A stretch of DNA of 64,000 bases. Source: Linanthus parryae. Taxonomy: Eukaryota > Streptophyta > Magnoliopsida > Ericales > Polemoniaceae. The stretch is taken from NCBI GenBank assembly GCA_023055425.1, contig JALGPY010000077.1, positions 1 through 64,000 on the forward strand, written 5' to 3'. The translations under genes and the position numbers were made by a program. The notes under the pieces were generated by a model that was given only the letters and a program-made list of their open reading frames with translations, was not told the origin of the DNA and did no database searches. Below, one piece after another: positions 12,201 to 24,084 of the stretch (positions are counted from its first letter, which is position 1; every line of letters begins with the position of its first letter).

Positions 12201-15200
12201 GAAGGACGCGCTGGATCTTATGCCTGAGGTATCTAACTGTTCTACCGTGAAACCATGCAAAAGTATAAAAGCTGGTGAGAGGGCATCCGTAGAGGCAATC
12301 GACTTATGGAAAGAAAATGGATTTTCAAGGTTGATTATTGATTCTCCTGTCATTAGTTTAAATGTTTGGAGATTACCTACTCTTTGGAAAATGTTGGAAA
12401 GTGACTTTTTTTATGTCAACACATGTAGCCTAATTGTTGCTGCTCCAGAAGTGGATGCTTGGAAAATTGTTAAAGAACTCTTTCCACTTCTTTCGTATTC
12501 CGCTTCATTTGCAATTTATCACCAGCATCTTCAGGTCAGTTTTATTGAGAAGAAACAGTGACTCATGCCACATCAGTGTTTTCTGTTCCCTTTTGAGCTT
12601 ATAGTACTACCACCGTAAATTACAGAATCTGTGTAATTCTCAAACAATGCAAAGGTTGAAATATATGTTCAATATCCATTCATGATAGTTAAAAGATCAC
12701 TTAACTTCCTTCCCACTAGAAACTCCCGCTTCACGCCTAGACTATGCATGCGCGGGAGCGCACGCACACACACTCACAAATCTGTTCATTGGAGATATGC
12801 ATGCTAGACAATCCAATACCAATTTCAAAACAAGCACTTCCACTTTTTGGAATTCCGTATGGAAGTCTACTGATTCTTGTCCACTTAATAATATACAGTG
12901 TTCTTATATTCAGTCTAAACTTGGCAAAGTATATTTTTTTAGCATAGCAAAGGAAATATTAACGATCAAGATAAAGAGTCAATACAAGAGCATGTTCATT
13001 GCAACTAGAAAAAAATCAACAATGATCTGTAGTAAAAGTCAATTTGTGGCGTCAAATATTAGCTGTGCGCAAGTGGCTAACAATTTGATTAGTTGAGTGT
13101 TTTATTTTCACGTTGAACCCGGATTTGTTGGACTGGATTTTTAAGGCTTGTTTGTTTTTTGGCTTATGAGTGGGATTAATTATGGAGATGATAGTATTGA
13201 GACTAATAGTGATGAATACAGTATAAGTTGGTTTCTGATAGATGGTAGGACTACTGTGATAGTAAAAGCCAGAAGTACAAATTCACCCTTTGATATCTCC
13301 AACAAAGGGATACCCAGTTCATCCAAACTAGGGCACCACTATCTTTACCAAATTAGCATCACCATGACCACTGCTAACAAGTAACAACCACTAATTCACC
13401 ATGACTACTAGCAGAGAGCTCATGCCGCACAATTGTATATTCCCTAGAGCACACAACAGAGGCTTGAAACCGAGCTTCTCTCTTATTCAATTTATCAAGT
13501 ATCGCTTTCATTTTAAACAAAGGAAACTGAACCTGTTGTAGTGGTTCAAATAGCATTATAGATCCAAATCTTTGTATGTAGAAACCCAATGACTCGACCC
13601 CAGAACCAGGCCCAAACCATGCCAAAATTGACAATCCATAGACCAAAACCAACCCCTCTCTCTCACCACTACTACCTCGATTGGAGAGTTAGCAGAGAAG
13701 ACCTTTCCATTGCCTACTATTTTACGGACAAGCGAGGAACGTCAACTAGGAACAACGAAAAGTGAATAAACTGAATTACTGACGCACCAGATTTGGATTC
13801 ATTCGTGCTTTAGTGTCTGACTGAACTCGTGAGACGGAGTAGAAGAGGGTCATTCATCACCCTCTTGTAGTTGCCGGCCACACATGGGAAGCACGTGGGG
13901 ATAACTATTCCTTTATTGACTTGTCATTGATGAGGTCAGAGTTCTGGATGCTTGGGTCACATTGTAAAGTTCCTATTTGGGGGGTTGCTTGTATATATTT
14001 AGAAGAGAGTTAGGGTGCTATCTTTAATTTCTACAATGAAATTTTTGAGAGAAATAAAAATAGGCTAGTTGACAAATGACCAATATACTCTTGGGCCAAA
14101 GGACTAAAATGGCCTTAGGCTAGATTTGGGGTATTTCATTCGTGATATACGGCACTACCTTTATATGTGTTTCTTTACTTGAGGAATAGGGGGGTTGGTT
14201 TATAGACTTGAATCTTTTATTATTTTTACTTAAAACGGGTAAAGAGAAGGTATGACACTCGCCCCCTTTTTTTTGTTAAGAGTTACGCTAGATACTCGTG
14301 TGCCTAGATTTAGGAAGGTGCAGAAGATGGAAGATTGGCAAAGCAGTGAGATGAAATGTGTTTAGAGGTGTTTCCCAATTCTAAGTCTTAGTGGAAGTTA
14401 TATTAAGGTATCTAAGCAATTACTGAAAAGTTCAGACTTTGTCTCAGACGGGTCCCGATCCAAGTATATTGAGAAGGTTTGTGAGAAGAGGTCAATGATG
14501 GTTTTGTAAACCGTCCATGACAAGGGACGATGCTTATCATTAGGTCTGTATTTGTAGAGTGAAGTTACATATGATCTTCTCTTTTCATTTTAGGATCGGT
14601 AGCCATCTTGTCGTGCGAGATGTTTTGTTGTTTCGAACTGCAGAAGAAGAGAGCTTTACTAGCAGATGCACATCAACCTTAGGGAAGGGCCATGTGGTGG
14701 AGACGTGTCAAGTCATGTTTGCACGTGGTGTAGCAACTAGCAACAATGCTTGCTTTGGCTTTATAAGCTTGTGGGGGTGAGAGACGAGAAGAATATTCAT
14801 GATTTGAGCTTTATGCTTAAGGGGTATTACCGTATTAGCATGGAAGTAAAAGAAAGCGTTAGATTGGCTGATCCACTTGTTTTATAACGTTTTTGTCTGA
14901 AGTAACTTTTGATATTGTGTTCTGCTGTCACAATGCTACATAGACACAAAAGAATAGGTCAGAATGCTAATGCAGTAAACAAATCCATCCTGCACCAAGC
15001 TACACTGTTTGATATGCTTTGCCTTCTAGTGGTTTTCTTGTTCAAAGTTATGCAAGTTGGCTACATTTTACCTAAGTGTGCTCACGCTCACCAACATGAA
15101 TTTTGTGCTGTGATTCCCATGCTACAATCCTCGAGCTATAGGCGTGGAGGTTGCTCTGAAATGTTGCCAACCTACAGCGTCGACTGTTGCAGCTTGAGTT

Positions 15201-17357
15201 AGGAATATTCCCCATCTAGATTTAAGTTAGCTTTAGAGTTTAGACTAGTCCACATACCAGAACTAGTATTGGGCAGATGCATGCTGCAAGCATTCTGTGA
15301 TGCATCACGACTTTGTCCTTGCTAATATGCCACATTTCTTAAGCGAATACAGACCTAATAGCTGAAACAAACCAAGTCTTAATATGGTTAGCATGGGGTG
15401 GCTGTAAAGAGAGATCATGAAAGCCTGTTGGCCTTAGTATTGTCATTTAAAGGTGTACTTGCACTTATCGGACATTGACAATCTGCTAGACATTATGTTT
15501 GCCCAAGGCGAATGATGCCATTTTTTCATATGTTTGCTTATGCAACTGATTGGGCTTTCCGAAGAGTAAGTTGAGACTTTGCATGATCTCTTGAAGATGT
15601 ACGAAGTCTGTCCCTAAATGGTCCTTGTGATCCAACAACTTTATCACAATGAGATTGTGAATGGGGTGCAAAAGGAAGGGTACTCTGGTAGAAGCTGCAT
15701 CACTGTATGCATTACAAGGTCGTCCTTGCAGATGAAGAAAGAAATTGAGAACAAGATGTGAAGGTCTGAACATCCTCTTCATTTTCCATGTAGAAGGCAG
15801 GGAGGTGCATTTAGTACCAAACTACCAATCTTGCTAAGGAAGTGAAGATTAGTTGGTAAGAGAGACGACCTTGTGAAGAAGAGCATGGCAAAGAAGGGTG
15901 ATGAGGCGCAAGTATTTTATTATACACAAAATTTATTGAACATCTTATGGGCACTAGAACTACATGTCTATGATTATTGTCCCGGGATCCAGTAACATAG
16001 ACATGTGAAGTAAGAAGATTCAATTCCAGGAACCGAAACTGAAGAGGATCTAGAACCTGGTTGACACGTGTAGAGAAGACTTGTACAAGAGATCGATCTC
16101 TAGAATAATTTTTAGATGTACGATGCCATGAATCAGTGAAAATACCTCACCTATCTGTCAATTTCCATGTGGAAAGTCGAATAAAGGAATGACGAATTAA
16201 TTGATTCTTTAATTGATCCAGTTGTCACATGCTGTAAGGTGACACGTAAGTAGTGAAAAGTCATTTATGACATATGGTTCCCAGTTGTCCACATGGAATG
16301 CTGTATTTCGAATTTAGTATGCTGGAGAATTCCAAAAGAACTTCCTACCATTAAAGAATATCGATCCTAGTTGTGCATTAAGAGATTCCTAAGGTAGATA
16401 AACCATCTAATTAAGGTTTTTCTCGTGTGTTAGTTTAATACAAGTGGCATTTCCACTGTCTCTCCAAGAATTGCATGGTATTTTTTGTGTGACCATTTTG
16501 ACTTGTGATCTTTGTGATATGCTTACCTTGAGTTCATTGGAGCAAAACCAAATGTTTCAAGGAATGCTGCGCGCTAGGTGCTTAACACTAGGAAACTTGG
16601 TGGTAATTGGTAGTGCTGGGAGACACCGCAATTAGTGAACTTATTGTTTGTTTCATGAAAGCGATGGATATCCCATGATCTTTGATTTCCAATGGTATAG
16701 GATATCTGTAAGTTTGATGAAATTAAGATGTATTTTTGTAATTGAAAAAAATATTTAAAGTCTTTGAATTTGTTTTCTCCTGAAAGTGAACCCTTTTCAT
16801 TTGCAATGAAGTTATTGATTATTTGAATTTACCAAGTTTACTTCTTCCAATTTGAATGCAGACTCTTGCAACATGCATGCACAATTTACAGAAAGAGAAG
16901 ATGGCAATTGGCATGCAACTTTCAGAACCTTGGCTTCGTGAATATCAGGTTTGTTTAAAATATTCCTTTTTGTCATGGTGTTGTTTATGCAAAAGTTAAG
17001 AACATTCATTCATAAGAAACATATACCTGAAGAAACTAGCAGAAGAAAAGGAACACGAGAGTAAATACTTTAATTTTCAGAAGTAGTCTTGATAATGAGT
17101 CATACTTAGAAAACCAACGACTGCCATCTAAGAAGCACGGGTGCGTGCGTTCGCGGGTGTGGGTGCACGTCCGAGGCTGGGTGCGGCAATTTTTCAAAAA
17201 CTAGGGGTACGAGCCAGGTGTGGCAAATATGTAAAGAATCCATGGGGTTCCACCTCAAAACCAATTGTCAATGAGGAGAGTAACCTAGGATACTTATTAA
17301 TTCTGTTTGTTCTTCTTCAGTGTCCGATGTGGGACATCTCAGTATAATATACACATG

Positions 17358-17414
<57 letters not shown>

Positions 17415-20400
17415 CTATTTTATTTGTGAGATATTCATGTACTTGCAAAAATGAAAATAAAACAAGGGTTAAAGACACTTTGCACCTTATGTTTAGGCAA
17501 AAAGTCACTCGGCACCCTTGTGTTGTGAAAAATACACCTTTGAACCCGTAACGGAAAAAAAGTGAGGACACATACCACCCTTCTGTTATGTTCCGTCCAT
17601 AAAGCAATTTTTTAAACTTTTTTTGACAAATTTACCCCTGTTTATTGGTATGATGTTTTTGGTGTTCATGTTCTTGGTAATCTTGGTGTTCAATTCACAA
17701 ATTCTTGAACCAATTTAGTATTCATACATATTCTTGAACAAAATTTACGTTACAAACTTGATTCTTGAACAAGATAAATCTACCTCATCTTGAAAACGAA
17801 CTAAAATCCAAGTTGCACCAATAAGAGGTAACATTATTAGAAAGAATGTGACTTGAATCAAGAGGTAAATGTTCTTTCCCTTATTCTTGTACAAGTGATG
17901 AATGGACTTTCCAATGGTGTTGTGATACTGCCTCATAATAGTTAAACATTCAATTGCATTTATTGGGTACATTTGCATCAATTGATACTCCTTTACACGA
18001 CTAGAAATTAAGCAGAGAAATCAAACTGCAAATGGTCTGTCATCACCGGGCCAGTAGTTTCAATTTCCAGAGATCGATCAACAAGAACCGAATTTACACT
18101 GACTTCAGGAAACAAAAATAGAAGTTCTGGAACCAAAGGCAGGCAATCCATATTAGATAGAGCAGCAATCGATTATACAAGATTCCATTAAAACTGAAGT
18201 GGGCTATATCAAAACCGGAAAAGTCAAAATCCTTACCAACACATGGGCATATGATAATACACAGATAAAAAACCCAAGATCATCAAACCAGAAACAAATC
18301 GACCTCCAATCTCACAACCCAGAACAACCACCACCGTTATCTTCTTCTTCTTCTTCCGTCAAATCGAGGACTATGGTTCAACAAGTCCAGACAACACAAA
18401 CACCAAAGAAACTCTCAACCTCCAATTTCACCTTGGCCCACCTCCAACCCCTCGTTTTCTCCACCCACACAAACAGCTGCAGATCGAAACATACCAGTCT
18501 TGCCCAGATCGCGAGTGTCTTTTTACCTAAACATAGGGGTCGCCTGTCGAGTGTCTTTTTATCTAAACATAGGGGTGAAGAAGTGCCTTTGTAGATGTGT
18601 AAGAAGCGAGTGTCTTTTTTACCTAAACATAGGGGTCGCCTGTCGAGTGTCTTTTTACCTAAACATAGGGGTGAAGAAGTGCCTTTGTAGATGTGTGATT
18701 TTGCTTCACTGTTAGGGGTAGGGTTGTCATTTTAGCAGAGACGTTAGTGTTGGTTAGTTACGAGGGTGCAAAGGTGAATTTTTTTAGACACGGGTGTCGA
18801 GTGTCTTTTTGCCTAAACGTAGGGGTGCGAAGTGTCTTTAACTCTAAACCAATGATGGTTCAAATTATTTATAGACCAAACACCTTAACTATTCTACAAA
18901 ATAGATAATTCACATCACATGTTCACAAGTCATAATAGATGTTCTTTCGTTAGGTTAGTAGTTTGTATTCTAAAAGACCCCAACTAAAACTTTTGAAATT
19001 ACTCCGCCGCACCCACAAAGCACCCATAGAGCACCCAGAAGAACGTCATCCGGATGCGCTCCCAAAACTCCCGTGCTTCCTAGACGGAGAGTGGTCATGG
19101 CCGTGCAAGATACCACAAGCTGTGAGACAATCTGACATAATATAAACATGGTTGTAATGCAGAGAATGCACTACTAATATACCCATATAGAATGGCTTTC
19201 AGCTAGCTTGAAGGGCAGATGCCGTGCTCAGTTGACTTAAATGTTTAAGCTCTCCCCTCCTGGATCAAAAAACTCAAGTCCTATTCCCCAATAGGGAATT
19301 GAACTTTCCAAGTGGTGAGGACCCAAACAATTGAAATTCAATTCAATATCCAACTTCACACAATTAGAAAGATTGGAAGAAGAATGCATGGAAGAAGAGA
19401 TAAACCCTAACCCTGACCCTAACTAACTTTGTTCCAACTTCCAAGGCGCCTCTTTCCGAACCCTTATCCAAATTTCTGCCTGGTATGCTCTGTTCTTGTC
19501 CTCCCTTTCATGCAGAGGAAGTTGGTCCAGTGTCTTTGAGCCAATGGTTGTCAAAATCCCAATCTGGATCTTAAGATCCCACGAATCTATGATCCTTCGA
19601 GGCATTGTCGATCTCGATCCATGTAAACTCCCAATAGAATGTCCCTTCATAAGTTCAAGAAGATTACCCAGGGATTTGACCTGGGAGCTATCTCTTACAC
19701 GAAGCTTAAGGATTCTAGATCGGTTGGTCTTAAAACGTGTATTGAAAATCTAGTGTTTCAATCTTCTTCAACTAGCCATCTAACTTTTGCTCGTTGAGTC
19801 GTTGGGCCTACATTGCTTCTTGCATGAGAAGGCTGCTGTGATTGCTCACAAATTTCTCAATGAGGGGCTCCTTGAGAATCTTCTTGATGCATAGCCAAGA
19901 GCTTTTTGATGTATAGCCAAGAGCTTTTCTTTTTCCCACCAGCAATTCTCTTTCCTAGCGGACCCAAACATTCTCTATCACACCCGCAATTTGTCCTTTA
20001 GCTGCTTGCAAAGGCTGATAAATTGTTAGGAAGGAGAACCTATTAAGCTACTGCCGGTGTTTTCCCATAATATTGTGGCATGCCGGATACTCAAGAGTGA
20101 AGAGTAACTGTCTCCCTAGTCCACGCTCCACACCCTACGGGTAACTATATATTTCTTTGATGTATATTATATGGGTGGTAATACAATTCAGCTGCATAAA
20201 CTGTAGCATGTTAAGATAAAATTGGAGTGTATGAGTTAATTTCTAACGGCACAAGCCATTGTATCAGAAGTACTTGCCTTCCTGCAAGTTTATCAGCCTA
20301 TTGAATTCTTGATTTCTCTATTCTTAACTACCAAGACTGATCTTACTTTGCTTGGGAAAGAAGAAGACTGGTCTTACTTTGTTTTCATCTTGAAATTTTG

Positions 20401-20499
20401 CAGGTTTTGCCATCAAGAACGCATCCGCATATGCAGATGAGCGGATTTGGTGGATATATTCTGAGTGGTACTAAGACATGCAACAAAAATCATCTTTGA
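1891..20499 (+). CDS. TRM6: tRNA (adenine(58)-N1)-methyltransferase non-catalytic subunit TRM6
   Basis: TRM6 pairs with catalytic TRM61 to make m1A58 in the T-loop of tRNAs, including initiator tRNA, in the nucleus. Exons read with GT-AG sites: 1891-2015, 2098-2433, 5240-5321, 5419-5489, 6553-6594, 9289-9413, 11704-11797, 11976-12069, 12145-12534, 16862-16948, 20404-20499 (1,542 nt, about 513 aa). Recognisable blocks in order are TWEGCSVLLDINDGD, IGCPFGSLFEVENG, NRAIVDNNTAQSLTGED, KKQKKYAPKLILRRP, RVDTLSLLLSLANVS, GHVCNTYLGRKPYPMDIVR, SEPWLREYQ and the C-terminal HPHMQMSGFGGYILSGTK. The start is the first ATG before the conserved WEGCS block. Oddities: exon 2 lacks one T near 2136 and has one extra T near 2418, which cancel overall but put two stops in frame, and about 35 hydrophobic residues lie between the conserved blocks. 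Introns are swollen by transposons. It could be an intact gene with assembly errors or a recent pseudogene. Confidence 0.85.
3127..3203. repeat. (TC)n(TA)n compound microsatellite
   Basis: About 14 TC followed by about 24 TA dinucleotides, directly abutting the left end of the TIR element at 3204. A TA-rich target would suit DNA-transposon insertion and also hides any target duplication. Confidence 0.95.
3204..4223. mobile_element. Non-autonomous DNA transposon with ~90-bp imperfect TIRs
   Basis: The left end begins GGGTAATTTACAC and the right end is the inverse GTAAATTACCC. Within the arms, GGTAAATATGCAATG and CCAATTGACAGGGGACACC on the left match the reverse complement of 4135-4223 with scattered changes. 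No transposase is present inside. The target duplication is hidden by the neighbouring TA repeat. The superfamily is uncertain (Mutator-like or hAT-like). Confidence 0.75.
4271..4330. mobile_element. Truncated relative of the 3204-4223 TIR element
   Basis: The phrase AAAATAGGGGTG followed by CTGTCAATCGAT resembles the reverse complement of the left arm at 3270-3300. It lies just outside the right end of the complete element, so it is probably a fragment of a neighbouring or nested copy. Confidence 0.45.
6187..6265. repeat. (AT)n and G-rich low-complexity tract
   Basis: A short AT dinucleotide run near 6187-6204 and a G-rich stretch near 6240-6263, in TRM6 intron 4 (5490-6552). No coding content. 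Confidence 0.7.
7080..7358. repeat. Dispersed repeat with motif AATTGGTTTTGAGGTGGAA
   Basis: The motif occurs at 7080-7098 and 7332-7350, 252 bp apart, and inverted near 17245-17270 in another TRM6 intron. This phrase is typical of degraded plant LTR-type repeats. The copies are in the 2.7-kb intron 6595-9288, where I see no other gene. Confidence 0.45.
9660..11340. other. GC-richer, possibly retroelement-derived block in TRM6 intron
   Basis: The intron 9414-11703 contains about 1.7 kb clearly richer in G and C than the flanking introns, with many short frames in all directions and none conserved. A LINE-like origin is possible, but no RT, endonuclease or gag motif is readable. This is a compositional observation only. 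Confidence 0.25.
12535..16861 (+). other. TRM6 intron 9, 4.3 kb without recognisable genes
   Basis: It lies between LHLQ|GTCAG and TGCAG|ACTCTTGC. It contains a CA-rich patch near 12763 and a stretch near 13860-14060 that looks LTR-like (TATATATTTAG box, polyadenylation-like 3' part), but no termini could be defined. Several 60-100-codon frames have no recognisable content. Confidence 0.4.
17358..17413. repeat. (TC)n(TA)n compound microsatellite
   Basis: About 13 TC followed by about 15 TA repeats in TRM6 intron 10. Same architecture as the repeat at 3127-3203, and also close to a TIR element (starting 17466). Confidence 0.95.
17466..18844. mobile_element. Non-autonomous long-TIR DNA transposon with 8-bp target duplication
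   Basis: The left end is GGGTTAAAGACACTTTGCACC and the right end is the inverse of GAGTTAAAGACACTTCGCACC. Both arms continue into a GTTTAGGCAAAAAG-type block. The flanks are TAAAACAA (17458-17465) and TAAACCAA (18845-18852), an 8-bp duplication with one mismatch. An 8-bp duplication favours a hAT-like mechanism, though diverged Mutator-like elements (9 bp) are not excluded. No transposase inside. The right half contains amplified sub-terminal repeats. Confidence 0.75.
18511..18697. repeat. Tandem duplication of sub-terminal transposon motif
   Basis: The phrase GAGTGTCTTTTT-(A)CCTAAACATAGGGGT occurs four times, as two pairs, in two tandem units of about 97 bp (from about 18511 and 18608). Each unit ends GAAGAAGTGCCTTTGTAG. 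A fifth, diverged copy forms the right terminus near 18796-18826, so the array derives from the element's own end. Confidence 0.85.
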
Positions 20500-20719
20500 C
20501 CGAACTAGTGAAATTTGAGGGGAGCTTCTGAGAGCTTTTGCCTCTTTTTGGCTTCAAATTACTGTTGTACTATGAATCAGTTAGATAGTAGCATCAGTTA
20601 AGCCCTCTGTTTAATCTCAGATCTTTTATCTGGGTAATAAACTGTGCATTGGTTTTTATTTTATTCTAATTTTTTATTGTAGGATTTCAGAGACCAGATC
20701 TGATAATGTCATTAACTTA

Positions 20720-20720
<1 letters not shown>

Positions 20721-20751
<31 letters not shown>

Positions 20752-20759
20752 TTTTTTTT
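20721..20759. repeat. Poly-C run (31 nt) followed by poly-T
   Basis: 31 C then 8 T, about 220 bp after the TRM6 stop codon and so in or near its 3' UTR. Length is probably unreliable. Confidence 0.9.
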
Positions 20760-20979
20760 ATGTAATGGATGCTGGGGTTTCTTTCATTATGAGCAAAGTG
20801 AGTATATATTATAATAGGAGGCCTCTTGCGAACTTATATGTGATGATGGTGGTGCATTAATTCGCCCTACAAATGTAATGGAAAAGTTATTGATGTTAGA
20901 GGAGCCGTGGAGGTAGAGTGTCCTTTGTTTCACCTTGTATGTGTTAAGCACCATTACTCCTCACTACATTATAAAACCT

Positions 20980-21296
20980 GGGTAAAAGACACTTTGCTCC
21001 CTTCACTGTTGAAGATATACCAGAATGTTCCCTGGCAAATTAACAATTCCACATACCTCCCTTTAACGGAAAAAAAAAGAAAGACAAGTTGTCCCTTCTG
21101 TGCCATTTCCATTCGAAAGTTTGCAATTACAATGACACAGAAGAATAGTAATTGCGCGCTACTGGAAGAAAATGACACAGAAGAGGCAACTTGTATTTTC
21201 TTTATACCGTTACAGGGAGGTATGTGTAAGTGTTAATATGTCAGGGAGCATTTTCGTATTTCTTCCAAAATGAAGGGAGCAAAGTGTCTTTAAACC
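20980..21296. mobile_element. 317-bp MITE with long TIRs, related to the 17466 element
   Basis: The left end is GGGTAAAAGACACTTTGCTCC and the right end is the inverse of GGTTTAAAGACACTTTGCTCC. The arms pair further through CTTCA, TGTTCCCTGGCA-like and ACATACCTCCCTTTAACGG blocks, so nearly half of each side is inverted repeat. No clear target duplication. The terminal words match the 17466-18844 element, so both belong to one group. Confidence 0.75.
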
Positions 21297-23366
21297 TAAA
21301 AGAATAAACCACGGCTTTGGCTTTTGTGAGTTTCTTCCACAATGATATTTCACAAGTCTAGAGATTCTTGAGTACGAATTTGTTAGTTTGCTAAACCACT
21401 TAGTCTTCTCCGGTATAAAATGGACTAAGCGTGTTGCCATGTCAGCAAAATTTTCATGACAATTGGCTTCTCTACTTGTCACTTTCCAGAAGTTTTGATT
21501 CACCTTCTGGAAAGTCGTATAGGTTGCATCTGGCTACTTGAATTTAAATTTCAAATCAAAAAATGTAACTTTTAAAATTTCGAATTCAAAACACGGATGA
21601 ATCAATATTTCATACGTGTTTTGAACTAGGAAAGCTTTCTGATGACCAAATAGAAAAGGAGAAGGTAGTCTCATCATGTCGGGCCACAGAACATAGTCGA
21701 AATAGAGGACTCAATTCGCCAGAGGGAAAACACCGACAACCAGTGATAATTGTATGTAGGTTTTCTTACGCCGACGTATCGCACGTCCGCACCCAAATCC
21801 GACTCTTCATACTTGGATCTCTGATCTTGTCGGCGCACCTCCCCCATGGCCTCTTCCATGCGCCCCTGAGATGCGATTCCTTCACGATTTTGTTCCCCTT
21901 GACAGCCGCAGACTTGCTATTAGTCGGTGCCATATTGCACCAGCGACTAGAGTTGTTCGTATTATGAGGTCTCTGTGAGAGAGACGTATCAGAGCACAGC
22001 TTCTTCGCTCGTAAGAATTGAAATGATGTGGGTCTGGGTGGTAACGAATTCTAGGTGCAATTCAAATTTGGGCTCAAATCCAGATGCATTCAAACAAAGC
22101 AATAAGGATTTTCGAGATACCTTGATCATTACCTACCCACTATTGTAGACTTTGTAGGGGATAAAATATTCCCATTAGTTATTACGGCATCCCCAAGTGG
22201 GGGAGGAAGGTGATGTGGAGCTGGAGTGTTGGGAGTACATCCCAAGTAGTATCTTGCTTTATAGGTTTTGAGGCTAAGACCAATCTTGGTCGGCTATTTT
22301 TCTAGCATTGTTGATTCGTGGCTTGAACATCTTTGAAGTCAAACCTCCTCTTTAATTGGTATGCAGATTGAGACACATGCTTTCTAGTATATGCACTCGA
22401 TTGTGCGATCATTTCATAGAAATTAAGAGATAATACTTTCTATTTTCAGAAAAGGGAACTCGAAAGCTGAGCAACTCTGAGGATGTAGGAAAGGATGACT
22501 AGTAGGCACGATTTGATGAGGGTGTAGTGACTAGCAAAATTGAGTGTTCATATTTTTTCTTTTCTGTTTTTCGGAAGAAGCGAGGACACTAAAAATTAAG
22601 AAAGTCATACAAGCTCAGCAGTAGTAGGCAGGGCCCAAAAACAGCGTAATAAAGAGCAGGAGCTATACAGACACTTACATTATCTGGTCATGAAAGCACG
22701 AGCAAAAGACTCGCAAAAGACAAATGGTAGATACAAGCTAGAACATACCGACGCGACATACAGAGCATATTTACATCACATACAATCAAGCTTACATATT
22801 AGACAGTAAGCCTAGTGTAGACAAAGTTTGCTAATGGGATGACCACCGTGTGTTCCTGCAATAGAGGGCAAAACTACAACAATACAATTAACCATGCATG
22901 AGACCACATGGATGAGTGATGGTGGGTAATGGAAATAAGCCAAATATGTCTTAGAGAGGATAGACAACTTGTTGGGGTTTCAAATGATAATCAATTTGAA
23001 CCTCTATGAAGAGGATGACCTCTCTGTATATACAAGTCCAACAAAATATCAGATAATGGGGTATTACGTGGCTATATGGAGACGCATGACCCCTTATGAA
23101 GCGGTCATGACAAAGATCTCGGGAGTTCATTTCCGTTAATATTGGACCTGTATATACATGAGAGTTCACAAGTCTTCTCTATGACATACATGGGTTGCAG
23201 GCGGGACGAAAACCACTTGCGGCGAGCCTTATTCCAGCCTCCTAACCACTCGATTCCCTGGCTCCTGAGGAAATTGCTATATGCGAAGAGACGATGTATC
23301 ATTGTCCCAGTGAGGTGACATGGCATGTTCTGGTGTGTATGGAACACGATTGGGTAGCCACCTGCG
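21297..23366. other. Intergenic, nothing recognised
   Basis: About 2.1 kb with short frames only. The 61-codon - strand frame near 21674-21859 and the 94-codon frame near 23105-23389 contain no motif I recognise. Probably old repeat debris. Confidence 0.4.
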
Positions 23367-23371
23367 TAATG

Positions 23372-24084
23372 TGTTGGGTCCAAGCCCAATTATGATTGGC
23401 CCAAGTTGTTGGTCTGACACATACACACTAGAATTACTATTGAGGCGGTGACTTTCTTGGAGGTGCTTTGGCTTGCTGCCAAAGTGATTCCTTTTTTCCT
23501 TTATTTCCTAATGGCTACTCATTAATGTCACCGCCACAATAATGCCATCAGTAGCCTATACTTTGGTTCAAAGTGTGACCACCATCCCTTTGCCTCTTAT
23601 GAAAAAAGAGATGTCCAGGGCTCCTTGTGAGTACTTGTGATTTTGTGATCGTTGATCACATGGGATATCCTTGAGTGGCTGTCATTGAGAGACATAGTGT
23701 TACCTTGTGTACGAGAGGTGGTCACACAAGAAGACGATAGAATTTCTCGTGTTCGTCAATGCGAGACGGAAAGAAGAATAGTGTAACGTGATCGTTCGCG
23801 ACGACGACGACGTTGTCGAAAGCTAATTACGGGTAATTTGTTAGCAATTAGTTTGCTTAGTTTTCACCTTGCGGTGAGGTTTCGTTTTTACCCACATCTT
23901 TGTGGAGGTTTTGGCCACCCATTATTGTTATAGTGGAAGTTTTGTGGTTTATTTTGTCCCTCTCACTTATAGCGTTTTTCCCACATTAAATACTTGTTTC
24001 CTACATCTTCTACTTTATCGCACTAGTTCGTGTTGGCGTACTTTAGGCGTTCTAGTCCGTCTGATTTAGCCCCGTGACCCAACA
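23372..24084. mobile_element. Solo LTR, 713 bp, with perfect 5-bp target duplication
   Basis: The ends form a perfect 9-bp inverted repeat, TGTTGGGTC...GACCCAACA, with TG..CA termini. The flanks are TAATG at 23367-23371 and 24085-24089. No coding sequence lies between, so this is a solo LTR left by LTR-LTR recombination rather than a full element. The transcription-like 3' part (GTTTGCTTAGTTTTCACC onward) suggests + orientation. The lineage cannot be assigned from an LTR alone. Confidence 0.9.
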
